DNA from: Gemmatimonas phototrophica | Lineage (GTDB): Bacteria > Gemmatimonadota > Gemmatimonadetes > Gemmatimonadales > Gemmatimonadaceae | Direction: 5' to 3' | Assembly (NCBI RefSeq): GCF_000695095.2 | Contig: NZ_CP011454.1 | Location: 1-64,000, forward strand | Length of the DNA stretch: 64,000 nt | Shown: piece after piece, positions 44,786-53,111 of the stretch | How the letters are laid out: each line of letters begins with the position of its first letter | How positions within the stretch are numbered: the first letter of the stretch is position 1 | Position numbers and translations under genes: made by a program | Notes under the pieces: model-generated | The model's input: the letters and a program-made list of their open reading frames with translations, nothing else | What the model was told of the DNA's origin: nothing | Database searches by the model: none

Positions 44786-45373
44786 TTACAGCCGCTGCTC
44801 AACCGCAGACCACGGCTCGGCGAACGCCACGCCCTCGTCCACCCGGTCAATCACGACCTCGATGCCCTCGGCGAGTGCGTCCCCGTCGAGGGACCGCACC
44901 GGCAACGTGCATTCGTGTCCGTCCAGCTCGTACACCAGCGTGCCCGTTCCATTGGCCTGTGCCTCGTGGGTGATTCGCGCCAGCGTGCCCTGCAACAGAT
45001 AGCGCGGGTCCATGTCATCGGCGCGCGCGCTGGGAATGGCCCACCGCGCAATAAGGAGCGACTGCAGCGCATAGGCACCACCGCCGGCCACCAGTGCCAC
45101 CACGAGTGACGCCACCCAGCTGAACCCGGTGTGTCGGTCGAGCAGGTACCCGGTGAGTCCAAAGACCACACCAAACGCGGCGATGCTGGCCAGGTTGAAG
45201 AGCGCCGACGGTTCTGACGCCGGGTTGTGCTCACTCCGCCGTTCGTGCGGGGCACCCATGGGTGCCACCGAGCGCTCGGTGCCATGCAGCATGGCATAGA
45301 CCCCGAGCACTAACCCCGTTACGAAAAACGCCAACGTCACCACTGTCACCGCAGGACTCTCCGACAAAGACAC
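44786..45373 (-). CDS. NfeD-like membrane protein with C-terminal OB fold
   Basis: 195 residues. One hydrophobic segment near the N-terminus (VTVVTLAFFVTGLVLGVYAML) and two more at about residues 60-105 precede a C-terminal domain (TGTLVYELDGHECTLPVRSLDGDALAEGIEVVIDRVDEG) with the OB-fold pattern of NfeD proteins. NfeD partners of flotillins shape membrane microdomains, but no flotillin gene is near. The family assignment is moderate. Confidence 0.6.
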   Translation of the reverse strand: MSLSESPAVTVVTLAFFVTGLVLGVYAMLHGTERSVAPMGAPHERRSEHNPASEPSALFNLASIAAFGVVFGLTGYLLDRHTGFSWVASLVVALVAGGGAYALQSLLIARWAIPSARADDMDPRYLLQGTLARITHEAQANGTGTLVYELDGHECTLPVRSLDGDALAEGIEVVIDRVDEGVAFAEPWSAVEQRL

Positions 45374-45427
45374 GCCAACGCCACCTGTTACCAGGCTACC
45401 TATCGCGCCGCACCCACCTCGTCAAAG

Positions 45428-46441
45428 CTAGAGCGCTGCACCACGCGGCTCCATCCTTCGACCCAGAAACTCGGCCGCCCGCCACTCGCCATAATACCAG
45501 GGCGTGAGCGGACCCGAGTACGACGTGAACCCCACATGGCCGCCGCGAGCCGGGAATTCCATCTCGACGGCGCTATTGCCGGCAAGTTCAGTGCGCACCC
45601 GGTCCAGCACCGCCGGCGGAAGAAACGGGTCGTCCACCGCACTGAGCAGCAAGGTGGGGCGCTGAATACGCGAAAGATACGGGAGGGAGCTGGCGCGGGC
45701 GTAATAGTCGGCGGCATCCCTGAACCCGTGCAACGGCGCCGTAAAGGCATCGTCGAATTGCCAGAGCGTGCGGGCCTGCCGCACCACCTGCAGCGGGGCC
45801 AACTCCGGATGCCGCGAGATCTTGGCCAGCGCCTTGGGGATGAGCGACTTGAGAAAGAACTTCTCGTATACGGCCCCGAACCCCCGCCCGATATACCGCG
45901 ACGCCTCGGCCAGATCGAACGGGACCGACATGGCCACGGCCCCACGCACCTGCGCCGGGAGTGCATCCCCCTCCTCCCCCAGCATCTTGCAGAGCACGTT
46001 GCCCCCCAGGCTCACACCCATGAGCCCCAGCGGAGCATTGGGGAAGGCGGTGACCAGTTGGCGGACCACCCAGAGCGGGTCACTGGTCTCGCCAGAGTGG
46101 TAGCTCCGGGGTAGGCGGTTCGGCTCCGAACCACAAGTGCGGAAGAGCAGCAGGTCGGCGGCCCACCCCCGGGACCGGGCCTCGCGGAACATGGCGCGCG
46201 CGTAGTGCGAGTGCACACCACCCTCAAGGCCATGAAAGAGGAGGAGCCGAGGACTGTCGGGACCGCGCTGACCGTCGAGCCGAGCCAGCTCCACAAAGTC
46301 GCCGTCGGGGGTGTCCCAGCGCTCCGTCCGCACGGGCAGCCGCGGCTCCCGGCGCCCCAGGCGTCCCCACAGCGTGGCGCTGTGCGGGTCGGGGAGCCAC
46401 CAGGCGGGGCGATATGGACGGGACGAAGGCATCATGCGCAC
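45428..46441 (-). CDS. YheT-family alpha/beta hydrolase
   Basis: The 337-residue protein has the nucleophile elbow MGVSLGGN, the catalytic acid in SAVDDPFLPP and His in RGGHVGF. The opening RPYRPAWWLPDPHSATLWGRLGRREP is typical of the YheT/ABHD1-like group. Substrates are unknown; eukaryotic relatives hydrolyse lipid esters. It is divergent from the symporter gene with almost no gap, so the symporter's promoter must overlap this gene's start or the symporter starts later than its frame allows. Confidence 0.9.
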   Translation of the reverse strand: MRMMPSSRPYRPAWWLPDPHSATLWGRLGRREPRLPVRTERWDTPDGDFVELARLDGQRGPDSPRLLLFHGLEGGVHSHYARAMFREARSRGWAADLLLFRTCGSEPNRLPRSYHSGETSDPLWVVRQLVTAFPNAPLGLMGVSLGGNVLCKMLGEEGDALPAQVRGAVAMSVPFDLAEASRYIGRGFGAVYEKFFLKSLIPKALAKISRHPELAPLQVVRQARTLWQFDDAFTAPLHGFRDAADYYARASSLPYLSRIQRPTLLLSAVDDPFLPPAVLDRVRTELAGNSAVEMEFPARGGHVGFTSYSGPLTPWYYGEWRAAEFLGRRMEPRGAAL

Positions 46442-46501
46442 GCAATCTAAGTGTTAGACTTGGCGCACCCGTTCCACAGCCTTCCTCGCGTCCCCCTCCG
46501 C

Positions 46502-47749
46502 GTGCTCAAGAAAATTGTCCGCAACCTGACCTTTCAGGTCATCGTCGCGGTGACCCTCGGTGTCCTCCTCGGCGTCGTCGCCCCGGATTTCGCCAAGTCG
46601 CTCAAGCCCATTGGTGACACGTTCATCAATCTCGTGAAGATGGTGATCACGCCGATCATCTTCCTCACCATCGTGCATGGTATTGCCAGCATGGCCGATC
46701 TGTCCAAGCTGGGGCGCGTGGGAGGAAAGGCGCTGCTCTACTTCGAGATTGTATCCACCTTTGCGCTGGGCATTGGGCTGGTGGTGGTGAATCTCACGAA
46801 GCCGGGCAAAGGACTCGACATCAGTGCGCTCGCCAAGGGGGACGTGAGCAAATATCTCGCGGCCGGCGAAAAGCAGAGCATGCTGGAGTTCTTCCTGCAC
46901 ATCGTGCCCAGCAACGTGGTGGCCGCGTTTGCGAGTGGCGATCTGCTGCCGGTGGTGTTCTTTGCCGTACTTTTTGGTGTAGCGCTCACCGCCGTGGGTG
47001 ATGCGGGGCGCGACATTGCCGATCTGCTGGTGCGTTTCCAGGCGGTGTTCTTTCGCATCGTGGCCATGGTGATGGTGCTGGCGCCGGTGGGCGCGTTCGG
47101 GGCCATGGCGTATACGGTGGGCACCTTCGGTCTCAAGACGCTGCTGCCGCTGGGACGCCTGATGCTCGATGTCTACGTCACGATGGCGCTGTTCATCTTC
47201 ATTGTGCTCGGCTCCATCTGTCGCGCGTACGGTTTCCGCATCTGGCCGTTTCTGCGCTACATCAAGGAAGAAATTCTGCTGGTGCTGGGCACCTCAAGCA
47301 GCGAAGCCGCACTGCCGCGCATGCTGGAAAAGCTGGAGCGCTACGGCTGCGCCAAGCCGGTGGTGGGGCTCGTTATTCCCACCGGGTATTCGTTCAACCT
47401 CGATGGCACGAGTATCTACCTCAGCATGGCAGCCATCTTCATTGCGCAGGTGTACGGCATTGATCTGCCCATTGGCGAACAGCTCACGCTCCTGGGCATT
47501 CTGATGCTCACCAGCAAGGGCGCGGCAGGTGTAACGGGCTCGGGGTTCATTGTGCTCGCGTCAACACTGGCCGCGACGCGCACCGTTCCCGTGGAAGGGG
47601 TGGCGCTGCTGCTGGGCGTGGATCGCTTCATGAGCGAAGCGCGCGCCATTACGAATCTCATTGGCAACGGCGTGGCCACGCTGGTGGTGTCACGCAGTGA
47701 AAACGCGTTCGATGATGAGAAGCGCGCGATTGCTGAGGCGGGGATGTAA
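46502..47749 (+). CDS. Dicarboxylate/amino acid:cation symporter (SDF/DctA family)
   Basis: A secondary transporter of about 415 residues for C4-dicarboxylates or acidic amino acids, driven by H+ or Na+. The diagnostic re-entrant loops are present: GTSSSEAALPRM and SFNLDGTSIYLSMAAIFIAQ. Eight membrane segments are expected. The start is uncertain: GTG 46502 (VLKKIVRNLTFQV) suits the family, while GTG 46451 adds 17 residues and leaves no room for a promoter next to the divergent hydrolase gene. Confidence 0.9.
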   Translation: MLKKIVRNLTFQVIVAVTLGVLLGVVAPDFAKSLKPIGDTFINLVKMVITPIIFLTIVHGIASMADLSKLGRVGGKALLYFEIVSTFALGIGLVVVNLTKPGKGLDISALAKGDVSKYLAAGEKQSMLEFFLHIVPSNVVAAFASGDLLPVVFFAVLFGVALTAVGDAGRDIADLLVRFQAVFFRIVAMVMVLAPVGAFGAMAYTVGTFGLKTLLPLGRLMLDVYVTMALFIFIVLGSICRAYGFRIWPFLRYIKEEILLVLGTSSSEAALPRMLEKLERYGCAKPVVGLVIPTGYSFNLDGTSIYLSMAAIFIAQVYGIDLPIGEQLTLLGILMLTSKGAAGVTGSGFIVLASTLAATRTVPVEGVALLLGVDRFMSEARAITNLIGNGVATLVVSRSENAFDDEKRAIAEAGM

Positions 47750-47754
47750 GGGGC

Positions 47755-47995
47755 AACAGCTGGGCCGGACAACAGCTGGGCGGGACAACAGCATGACCTA
47801 CTGCATGACGAACAGCATGACTAACGGCGGGTTACTGCGGGGTGACTGCGGGAGACTAGTGGGTTGGGGCAGTTCCCCCCAAAAGTCATCATCAGCAGTG
47901 ATCGCTGACTCCCACTCCGTCACCCGCTGTTTGTCATGCAGTAGTCATGCAGTAGGTCATGCTGTTGTCCCGGCCTGCAGTTGTCCCGGTGGCAG
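47755..47995. repeat. CAACAGCATGAC-family inverted repeat
   Basis: The left part (about 47770-47815, with GGACAACAGCATGACCTAC) is inverted at 47928-47975, where GTAGGTCATGCTGTTGTCC appears. A TAGTCATGCAG unit is duplicated in the right part. The element fills the gap between two convergent genes and could act as a terminator. Confidence 0.65.
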
Positions 47996-48033
47996 TTATG
48001 GCCCCGCCGGAAGCCGAGAAGCCCCGCCGCCCG

Positions 48034-48633
48034 CTACACCGCCCGCTGCACCGTGCACGGATTCCCGAAGGCGAGCATTCCCGCCGGGACATCGCTGGTC
48101 ACCACGCTGCCGGCGCCAATGACCGCACCTGCGCCAATGGTGACACCGGGCATGATAAGAGAACCGGCGCCAATCCACGCGCCGTCGCCAATCACGATTG
48201 GGCTGGCGGTGGTCACATACGGGGACTGTCCGCTGCCAGGGGTCCACTCGGCGGGCAGGCGCTCGGCCGTGGCCACCGGATGCGAGGCGGTGAGCAGCTG
48301 CACGCCCGGACCAATCAGGACCTTCTCGCCAATGGTGATGTTGGCCGAGTCGAGCATGACGACGTTCATGTTGATGAACGTGTGCGCTCCGATGGAGATG
48401 TGGGCCCCGTAGTCGCAGAAGAACGGCGCCTCAATCCAGACCCCGTCGCCAATGTGCCCCAGCAGGTCCCGCAGCACCTGCAGCCGCGGTACGGTGGCGT
48501 TGGAGGGCGTCTGCTCGAACTGCTGCAGCCGAGCCCGGGCCCGGTGGGTGAGCGCCAGCAGCTCCGGATCGCGCGAATTGTACGGCAGTCCGGCACGCAT
48601 GCGGGTCCGCTCGGTTTCTGGGGCATTGGTCAT
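48034..48633 (-). CDS. Sugar O-acetyltransferase, maltose O-acetyltransferase type
   Basis: A 199-residue left-handed beta-helix acyltransferase. An N-terminal Maa domain (MRAGLPYNSRDPELLALTHRARARLQQF) is followed by hexapeptide repeats and the active-site His in LLTASHPVATAERL. It should transfer acetyl from acetyl-CoA to a sugar hydroxyl. It is divergent from the ArsC-like gene by 16 bases. Confidence 0.92.
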   Translation of the reverse strand: MTNAPETERTRMRAGLPYNSRDPELLALTHRARARLQQFEQTPSNATVPRLQVLRDLLGHIGDGVWIEAPFFCDYGAHISIGAHTFINMNVVMLDSANITIGEKVLIGPGVQLLTASHPVATAERLPAEWTPGSGQSPYVTTASPIVIGDGAWIGAGSLIMPGVTIGAGAVIGAGSVVTSDVPAGMLAFGNPCTVQRAV

Positions 48634-48649
48634 GTTCTAAATTACCCCG

Positions 48650-49009
48650 ATGCCCCCGGCCGACCTCCTTGTTCAGATATTTGGCACCAAAAAGAGTGCC
48701 GATACCCGAAAAGCGCTGCGATTCTTTGCCGAACGCCGCGTGAAAACGCATTTCGTGGACCTCGCCGAGCGTGCCGCCTCGCTGGGTGAGCTGAAGCGGT
48801 TCACGCAGAAATTCGGCGTGGAGGCCATTCTCGATCGCGACAGCAAGCGCTTTGCCGACCTCGGGCTGCGCACGGCGCTCTACGGCGAAGAGAAGTGGCT
48901 GTCGATCCTGGCCGACGAACCGTTCATGCTGAAGCAGCCGCTGGTACGACTGCAGAACAAGTTGTGCGTGGGTGTTGATGAGAAGCTGTTCAAGGACTGG
49001 CTGGCGTAA
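48650..49009 (+). CDS. ArsC/Spx-fold protein lacking the catalytic cysteine
   Basis: The 119-residue protein has the ArsC/YffB thioredoxin-like fold, but the redox position, normally in a motif such as NPxCSTCRKA or GIKNCDTIKKA, reads GTKKSADTRKALRFF with Ser. The only Cys is far away (NKLCVGVDEKL). It therefore cannot be an arsenate reductase by the known mechanism. RFTQKFGVEAILDRDSKRF and the C-terminal LKQPLVRLQNKLCVGV agree with the fold. Its role may be regulatory or binding (inference). Confidence 0.85.
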   Translation: MPPADLLVQIFGTKKSADTRKALRFFAERRVKTHFVDLAERAASLGELKRFTQKFGVEAILDRDSKRFADLGLRTALYGEEKWLSILADEPFMLKQPLVRLQNKLCVGVDEKLFKDWLA

Positions 49010-49017
49010 TCAGGCAA

Positions 49018-49094
49018 CACTCATAACCCATGACTCGAACCCATAACCCGGAACTGATCAGTTCCGGGTTTTGCGCTTGAGTCATGCGTTGTGA
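49018..49094. repeat. AACCCGGAACTGA palindrome element
   Basis: A perfect palindrome with 13-base arms is centred at 49057/49058 (49045-49070), flanked by weaker inverted units (ACTCATAACCCATGACTC on the left, GAGTCATGCGTTGTGAGT on the right). It lies between convergent genes. A related sequence is nested inside the GC-rich element at 54791-54903. Confidence 0.7.
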
Positions 49095-49095
49095 G

Positions 49096-50085
49096 TTAGA
49101 AAACTCTCGGCGTATAGACCACGCCATCGGGTGTTTCACCGGCCTTGAGTTCACCGACAATTTTGCGTTGGGCCACGTCGATAATGGCAACGGCGCTGCC
49201 CGTGCTGAATGACAGAAAGGCGTACGTGCCGTTGGGGGCGAAGATGATGCCCTGCGGTCCTTTGCCGGGGAGCGAGAGGCGCGCGAGTTCCTTGCGCGAC
49301 GCGCGGTCAATGAAGCGCAGCTCTTCTTTGCGCAGGTCGGGCATGAGTACGAGCTTGCTGTCGGGCGAATAGAGCACACGGTACGGCCAGCCAAAGCCCT
49401 CGGCGGCCGTGCTCACGGTGCCGGAGACGCTGTTCACCACACTGATCAGCCCGGTCTGGTTGCTCCCCACCCACACCTCGGCGCCATCGGGGGTCACGTT
49501 GATGGCTTCCGGCTGGTTGGGCACGGCAATGGTGCGCAGCGATGTGCCGGCCACGAGATCGAGTTCTGAGACGGTGTTGCTGCCAATGTTGCCTGTCCAG
49601 CCGCGGGTACCGCTGGCGGTGATGCCCACCATGTGCGAGCCGTTCTGGTTGGTGGGAATGACCTTGGGAATTTCTCCCGTGGCGACGCGCACCAGCAGCA
49701 GGGCCCGGTTGGCTTCGCTGGTGACGGCCACGAGCGAGTCGCCGGGGAGCAGCACGAGACCATGCGGGCGGCGGTATTCGCCGAGCGAGGCCGTGCGCGT
49801 CACCTTGCGTCTGGGGACGTCGATGAACGTGAGCGTGCTCCCCGGTGCCGGGCCGGTACCATAATCGGTCACGATGGCGGTGCGCCCGTCTTGCGTGAGC
49901 ACGATTTCGTGCGGCCCGTTGCCGGTGGGGAGCGTGGCCAGCGTGGCGCCGGTCCCCACATCAATGATGGTGGCCGTGCCCGGCGTCTTGTTGGTCACCA
50001 CGAGCGTGCCGGTGAGTCCAGCCACCTGCGCGTGCAGGGGAGTGACGATGGCCAGCAGGGCCGTCAGCAAAAAGGCGCGGCGCAT
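49096..50085 (-). CDS. Exported YncE-like beta-propeller protein
   Basis: The 329-residue protein has a Sec signal (MRRAFLLTALLAIVTPLHAQ) and repeating strands such as GTLVVTNKTPGTATIIDVGTG, GNGPHEIVLTQDGRTAIV, PEAINVTPDGAEVWVG and GPQGIIFAPNGTYAFLS, typical of seven-bladed YVTN/NHL propellers. Such proteins bind ligands or DNA in the periplasm; the function here is unknown. ATG 50085 starts the signal peptide; the frame continues 40 codons further upstream without family features. Confidence 0.88.
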   Translation of the reverse strand: MRRAFLLTALLAIVTPLHAQVAGLTGTLVVTNKTPGTATIIDVGTGATLATLPTGNGPHEIVLTQDGRTAIVTDYGTGPAPGSTLTFIDVPRRKVTRTASLGEYRRPHGLVLLPGDSLVAVTSEANRALLLVRVATGEIPKVIPTNQNGSHMVGITASGTRGWTGNIGSNTVSELDLVAGTSLRTIAVPNQPEAINVTPDGAEVWVGSNQTGLISVVNSVSGTVSTAAEGFGWPYRVLYSPDSKLVLMPDLRKEELRFIDRASRKELARLSLPGKGPQGIIFAPNGTYAFLSFSTGSAVAIIDVAQRKIVGELKAGETPDGVVYTPRVF

Positions 50086-50137
50086 GAGAATTTTCCGGTA
50101 GGGTGCGGGGGACGGTCTGGCGCGATAAGATCGCGTC

Positions 50138-50449
50138 ATGGCACGATCGCGCTTTTCGGCTACGAACGCCGTCGGACATTCGTTCAGCGGGACGTTTACC
50201 GCCACCCTGTTCCGTTATCCTGGCAAGGGCGGCTGGACCTTTGTTGAGGTGCCCGACGAGTTGGCGCCGCCGGTCACGCACGGTTGGGGACGAACCCCGG
50301 TCACGGCGTCGATGGGTGGCGTATCATGGGAAACCAGCGTGTGGCGCGGGAAAGATGGTCGGACGCTCCTGGCGCTTCCGAAAAAGGTACGAGGGTCGTT
50401 GGGCGAAGGTGATCACGTCACGTGTCGCATTCAGTTTTCCGCGCTGTAA
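50138..50449 (+). CDS. DUF1905-domain protein
   Basis: A 103-residue beta-rich protein. The pattern FSGTFTATLFRYPGKGGWTFVEVP, then TPVTASMGGVSWETSVWRGKDGRTLLALPKKVRGSLG matches DUF1905, which often accompanies or is fused to YdeI-like domains. Function unknown. It lies 18 bases upstream of the aldo/keto reductase gene on the same strand. Confidence 0.85.
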   Translation: MARSRFSATNAVGHSFSGTFTATLFRYPGKGGWTFVEVPDELAPPVTHGWGRTPVTASMGGVSWETSVWRGKDGRTLLALPKKVRGSLGEGDHVTCRIQFSAL

Positions 50450-50467
50450 CCTATAACTCTTCTGCTC

Positions 50468-51331
50468 ATGCTCTCCCCCATCGTTGCCGGTGTCTGGCGC
50501 ATGGCCTCCTGGAACTGGACGCCGCAGGAGCGCCTGCGCTGGATTGAGCAGTGTCTCGAACTGGGCGTGACGAGCTTTGATCACGCCGACATCTACGGCG
50601 CGTACACCGTGGAGGCGCTCTTTGGCGAGGCGCTGGCGCTGGCGCCGGGGCTGCGGCAGCGGATGCAGCTGGTGACCAAATGCGGCATTCAGCTGCGCGT
50701 GCCGGCGCGCCCCGATACGCGCATCAAGCACTACGACACCTCGGCCCAGCACATTGTGCGCAGCGTGGAGAACAGTTTGGCGGCGCTCGGCACCGACCAC
50801 ATTGAACGTCTGCTGCTGCATCGCCCCGATGCCCTCATGGATGCGGATGAAGTGGCCGGCGCGTTCGAGAGGCTGCAGGAGAGCGGCAAGGTGCAGCAGT
50901 TTGGCGTGTCGAATTTCAGCGTCGCGCAATTCGAACTGCTTCACGCGCGCTTTCCGCTGGTGACCAACCAGATTGAGTGGCACCCGCTGCACCGGGCGCC
51001 GCTGCACGATGGCACGCTCGATCAGGCCCAGCGCATGCGCGCGCATCCCATGATCTGGTCGCCGCTGGCGGGCGGTGCGCTGTTCACCAGCCACGCCGAA
51101 GACGCCATGCGCGTGCGCGGGGTGCTTACCAGCATTGGTGCGCAGTATGGCGTGAGTGCGGCGACGGTCGCGTTTGCGTGGATCCTGCGGCATCCCAGCC
51201 GGCCGCATCCCATTGCCGGCTCGCGTCGTATTGAGGCGATGCAGGAAGCGGTGGCGGCGGTGGGGGTGCGGCTGGATGCGCAGGAGTGGACGGAGATTCT
51301 TTGCGCGGCGACGGGGGAGGAGGTGCCATGA
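50468..51331 (+). CDS. Aldo/keto reductase (YdhF-like)
   Basis: The 287-residue TIM-barrel oxidoreductase uses NADPH to reduce carbonyls. The catalytic tetrad is visible: Asp and Tyr in FDHADIYGAY, Lys in VTKCGIQL, His in LLLHRPD. The cofactor-binding C-terminus has HPIAGSRRIEAMQEA. The closest functional analogue by pattern is E. coli YdhF, whose substrate is undefined. Its stop overlaps the next gene's ATG by four bases (ATGA). Confidence 0.92.
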   Translation: MLSPIVAGVWRMASWNWTPQERLRWIEQCLELGVTSFDHADIYGAYTVEALFGEALALAPGLRQRMQLVTKCGIQLRVPARPDTRIKHYDTSAQHIVRSVENSLAALGTDHIERLLLHRPDALMDADEVAGAFERLQESGKVQQFGVSNFSVAQFELLHARFPLVTNQIEWHPLHRAPLHDGTLDQAQRMRAHPMIWSPLAGGALFTSHAEDAMRVRGVLTSIGAQYGVSAATVAFAWILRHPSRPHPIAGSRRIEAMQEAVAAVGVRLDAQEWTEILCAATGEEVP

Positions 51332-52959
51332 GGGGCCGCCATAGACAGGGAGCAGGGAGCAGGTGGCAGGGGGCAGGAGGCAGGGGCACTGCGGTGATGA
51401 TGGGGGCGCTTCTTGCTGCGTTTCCGCTGAGCGCGCAGCAGGCGCCGTTGGGAGGATGGCCGCAGCATTCGCGGGCGCGGCCGGCGCCGCCGGTGGTGAC
51501 GCCCGGGCCACATGTGAGTGTGTTGCCGCCGCGTGATGCGGTGGTGCTCTTTGATGGCGCGTCGCTGAACGCGTGGATGATGAGCGACAGCACGCCGGCC
51601 AAGTGGCGCGTGGTGGATGGCGCCTTTGAAGTGACGCCGGGCACGGGCACGCTGGTAACGCGCGCCGCCTTTGGTGATGTGCAGCTGCACATCGAGTTCA
51701 TGTCCCCCAATCCGTCCAAGGGGCGCGATCAGGACCGCGGCAACAGCGGCGTGTTTTTTGGCGGCGGCCGCTACGAAGTGCAGGTGCTCGATTCGTACAA
51801 GAACCCCACGTACGCCGACGGGCAGGCGGCGAGTTTGTACGGGCAGTATCCGCCGCTGGTGAATGCGAGCCGAGTGCCGGGGGAGTGGCAGAGCTACGAC
51901 ATCACGTACAAGCGACCGCGCTTTGCTGCCACCGGCAAGGTGCTGCAGCCCGCGGTGCTTACGGTGGTGCATAACGGCGTGCTGGTGCAGGATCATCGCG
52001 CGCTCATTGGCCCTACGGCCAACGGTTCGCGCCCGCCGTACGAAAAGCATGAGGACCGGCTGCCGCTCATGCTGCAGGACCATGATCATCCGGTGCGCTT
52101 CCGTAACGTGTGGGTGCGCAACCTGGAGGCGCTGCCACAGGAAACGGTGCAGTACCGCACGCCGCAGGGCGATGTCTTTCGTGCGCTCGGCGAGACGGAT
52201 GCCGTGGTGAAAGCGCGTGCGGCACTCGGCGGCAACTATCGCAATGTGAGCAACGTGATTGCGCTAGGTGTGGCGCAGTCGGGGGTGCGGCAGTTTCGCG
52301 AAGCCATTACCACGTTTACGCGTGGACTGGCGGCGCTACCGGCTACGGGTCGCAACGTGAAAGACGAAGCGATGCTGCTGCGTTGGCGCGGGCATCGCTA
52401 TCTGTCGGTGCGCGAGTTTGCCAAGGCGGAGGCCGACCTTACGCGCGGGTTGGCGCTGGATGGCACGAACTACGGCATTCTGTTCCACCTTGGTGTGCTG
52501 CGGTTTCACGCCGGGCGCTTTGCCGACGCGGCCGCCCTGTTTGCGCGCGCACAGCCCGTGGCGCCGGATGGTGGCGAGCGGGCCGGCAGTACGGACTGGT
52601 TGTGGATGTCGCTGGCGCGGGCGGGGCGTGTAGCAGAAGCCAATGCCATGCTGGTCAAACGTATTGATCAGCAGCCTGACCCCAAGCCGGCGCCGCCGGG
52701 GTACGCGTACGTCACGCGGCTCAAGCTGTATCGGGGGGAGATCACCCCGGAGCAGCTCATTGGTGACAACGAAGTGGATGACGTGAGCATCTCCACGCTC
52801 GCCTATGGCCTGGGCAACTGGTACATGGTGAAGGGCGATACCGTTAACGCGCGGGCCGCGTGGCAGCGTGCGGTGCAGAGCGGTGGCTGGCCGGGCTTTG
52901 GCTTCAACGTGGCGGAAGCGGAACTGCGGCGGCTCGGGGCGCGGCGGCGGGCTCGGTAA
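51328..52959 (+). CDS. Exported DUF1080 (3-keto-disaccharide hydrolase-like) protein with TPR repeats
   Basis: About 543 residues. A concanavalin-like DUF1080 domain (VVLFDGASLNAWMM, RGNSGVFFGGGRYEVQVLDSY) spans roughly residues 70-270, and four or more TPR-like units follow to the C-terminus. ATG 51328 has a strong GGGAGGAGG site and overlaps the upstream stop. The first 23 residues are unusually basic and come from a GGCAGG intergenic repeat, and the hydrophobic signal core (MMGALLAAFPLSAQQ) starts only at 51397, so 51397 may be the ancestral start. Confidence 0.85.
   Translation: MRGRHRQGAGSRWQGAGGRGTAVMMGALLAAFPLSAQQAPLGGWPQHSRARPAPPVVTPGPHVSVLPPRDAVVLFDGASLNAWMMSDSTPAKWRVVDGAFEVTPGTGTLVTRAAFGDVQLHIEFMSPNPSKGRDQDRGNSGVFFGGGRYEVQVLDSYKNPTYADGQAASLYGQYPPLVNASRVPGEWQSYDITYKRPRFAATGKVLQPAVLTVVHNGVLVQDHRALIGPTANGSRPPYEKHEDRLPLMLQDHDHPVRFRNVWVRNLEALPQETVQYRTPQGDVFRALGETDAVVKARAALGGNYRNVSNVIALGVAQSGVRQFREAITTFTRGLAALPATGRNVKDEAMLLRWRGHRYLSVREFAKAEADLTRGLALDGTNYGILFHLGVLRFHAGRFADAAALFARAQPVAPDGGERAGSTDWLWMSLARAGRVAEANAMLVKRIDQQPDPKPAPPGYAYVTRLKLYRGEITPEQLIGDNEVDDVSISTLAYGLGNWYMVKGDTVNARAAWQRAVQSGGWPGFGFNVAEAELRRLGARRRAR
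51343..51390. repeat. GGCAGG-family repeat inside a coding start
   Basis: A run of GGGAGCAGG, GTGGCAGG and GGCAGGAGG units. It is the same family as 19367-19396 (reverse complement) and 62083-62147. Here it is in frame and encodes the basic N-terminus of the DUF1080-TPR protein. Confidence 0.65.
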
Positions 52960-52965
52960 AGAGCT

Positions 52966-53105
52966 CGTCGGAGGCACGGAGGGACGGAGTGCGCGGAGAA
53001 ATGCTAAAGCCATGCTCCGCTCCTCTGCACCTCCCCACCTCCTTCGATCGGGCCCGTACCAGATTGAGGGGGGTGTGGAGCTGAGGAGGTGAAGAGAACC
53101 TCTGG
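52966..53105. repeat. Mixed CACGGAGGGACGG and CACCTCC repeat element
   Basis: It begins with CACGGAGGGACGGAG like the arm at 23165, then CTCCTCTGCACCTCCCCACCTCC, which is inverted as GGTGTGGAGCTGAGGAGGTG further on. It fills the gap between a plus-strand and a minus-strand gene. Confidence 0.55.
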
Positions 53106-53111
53106 CTGTTC

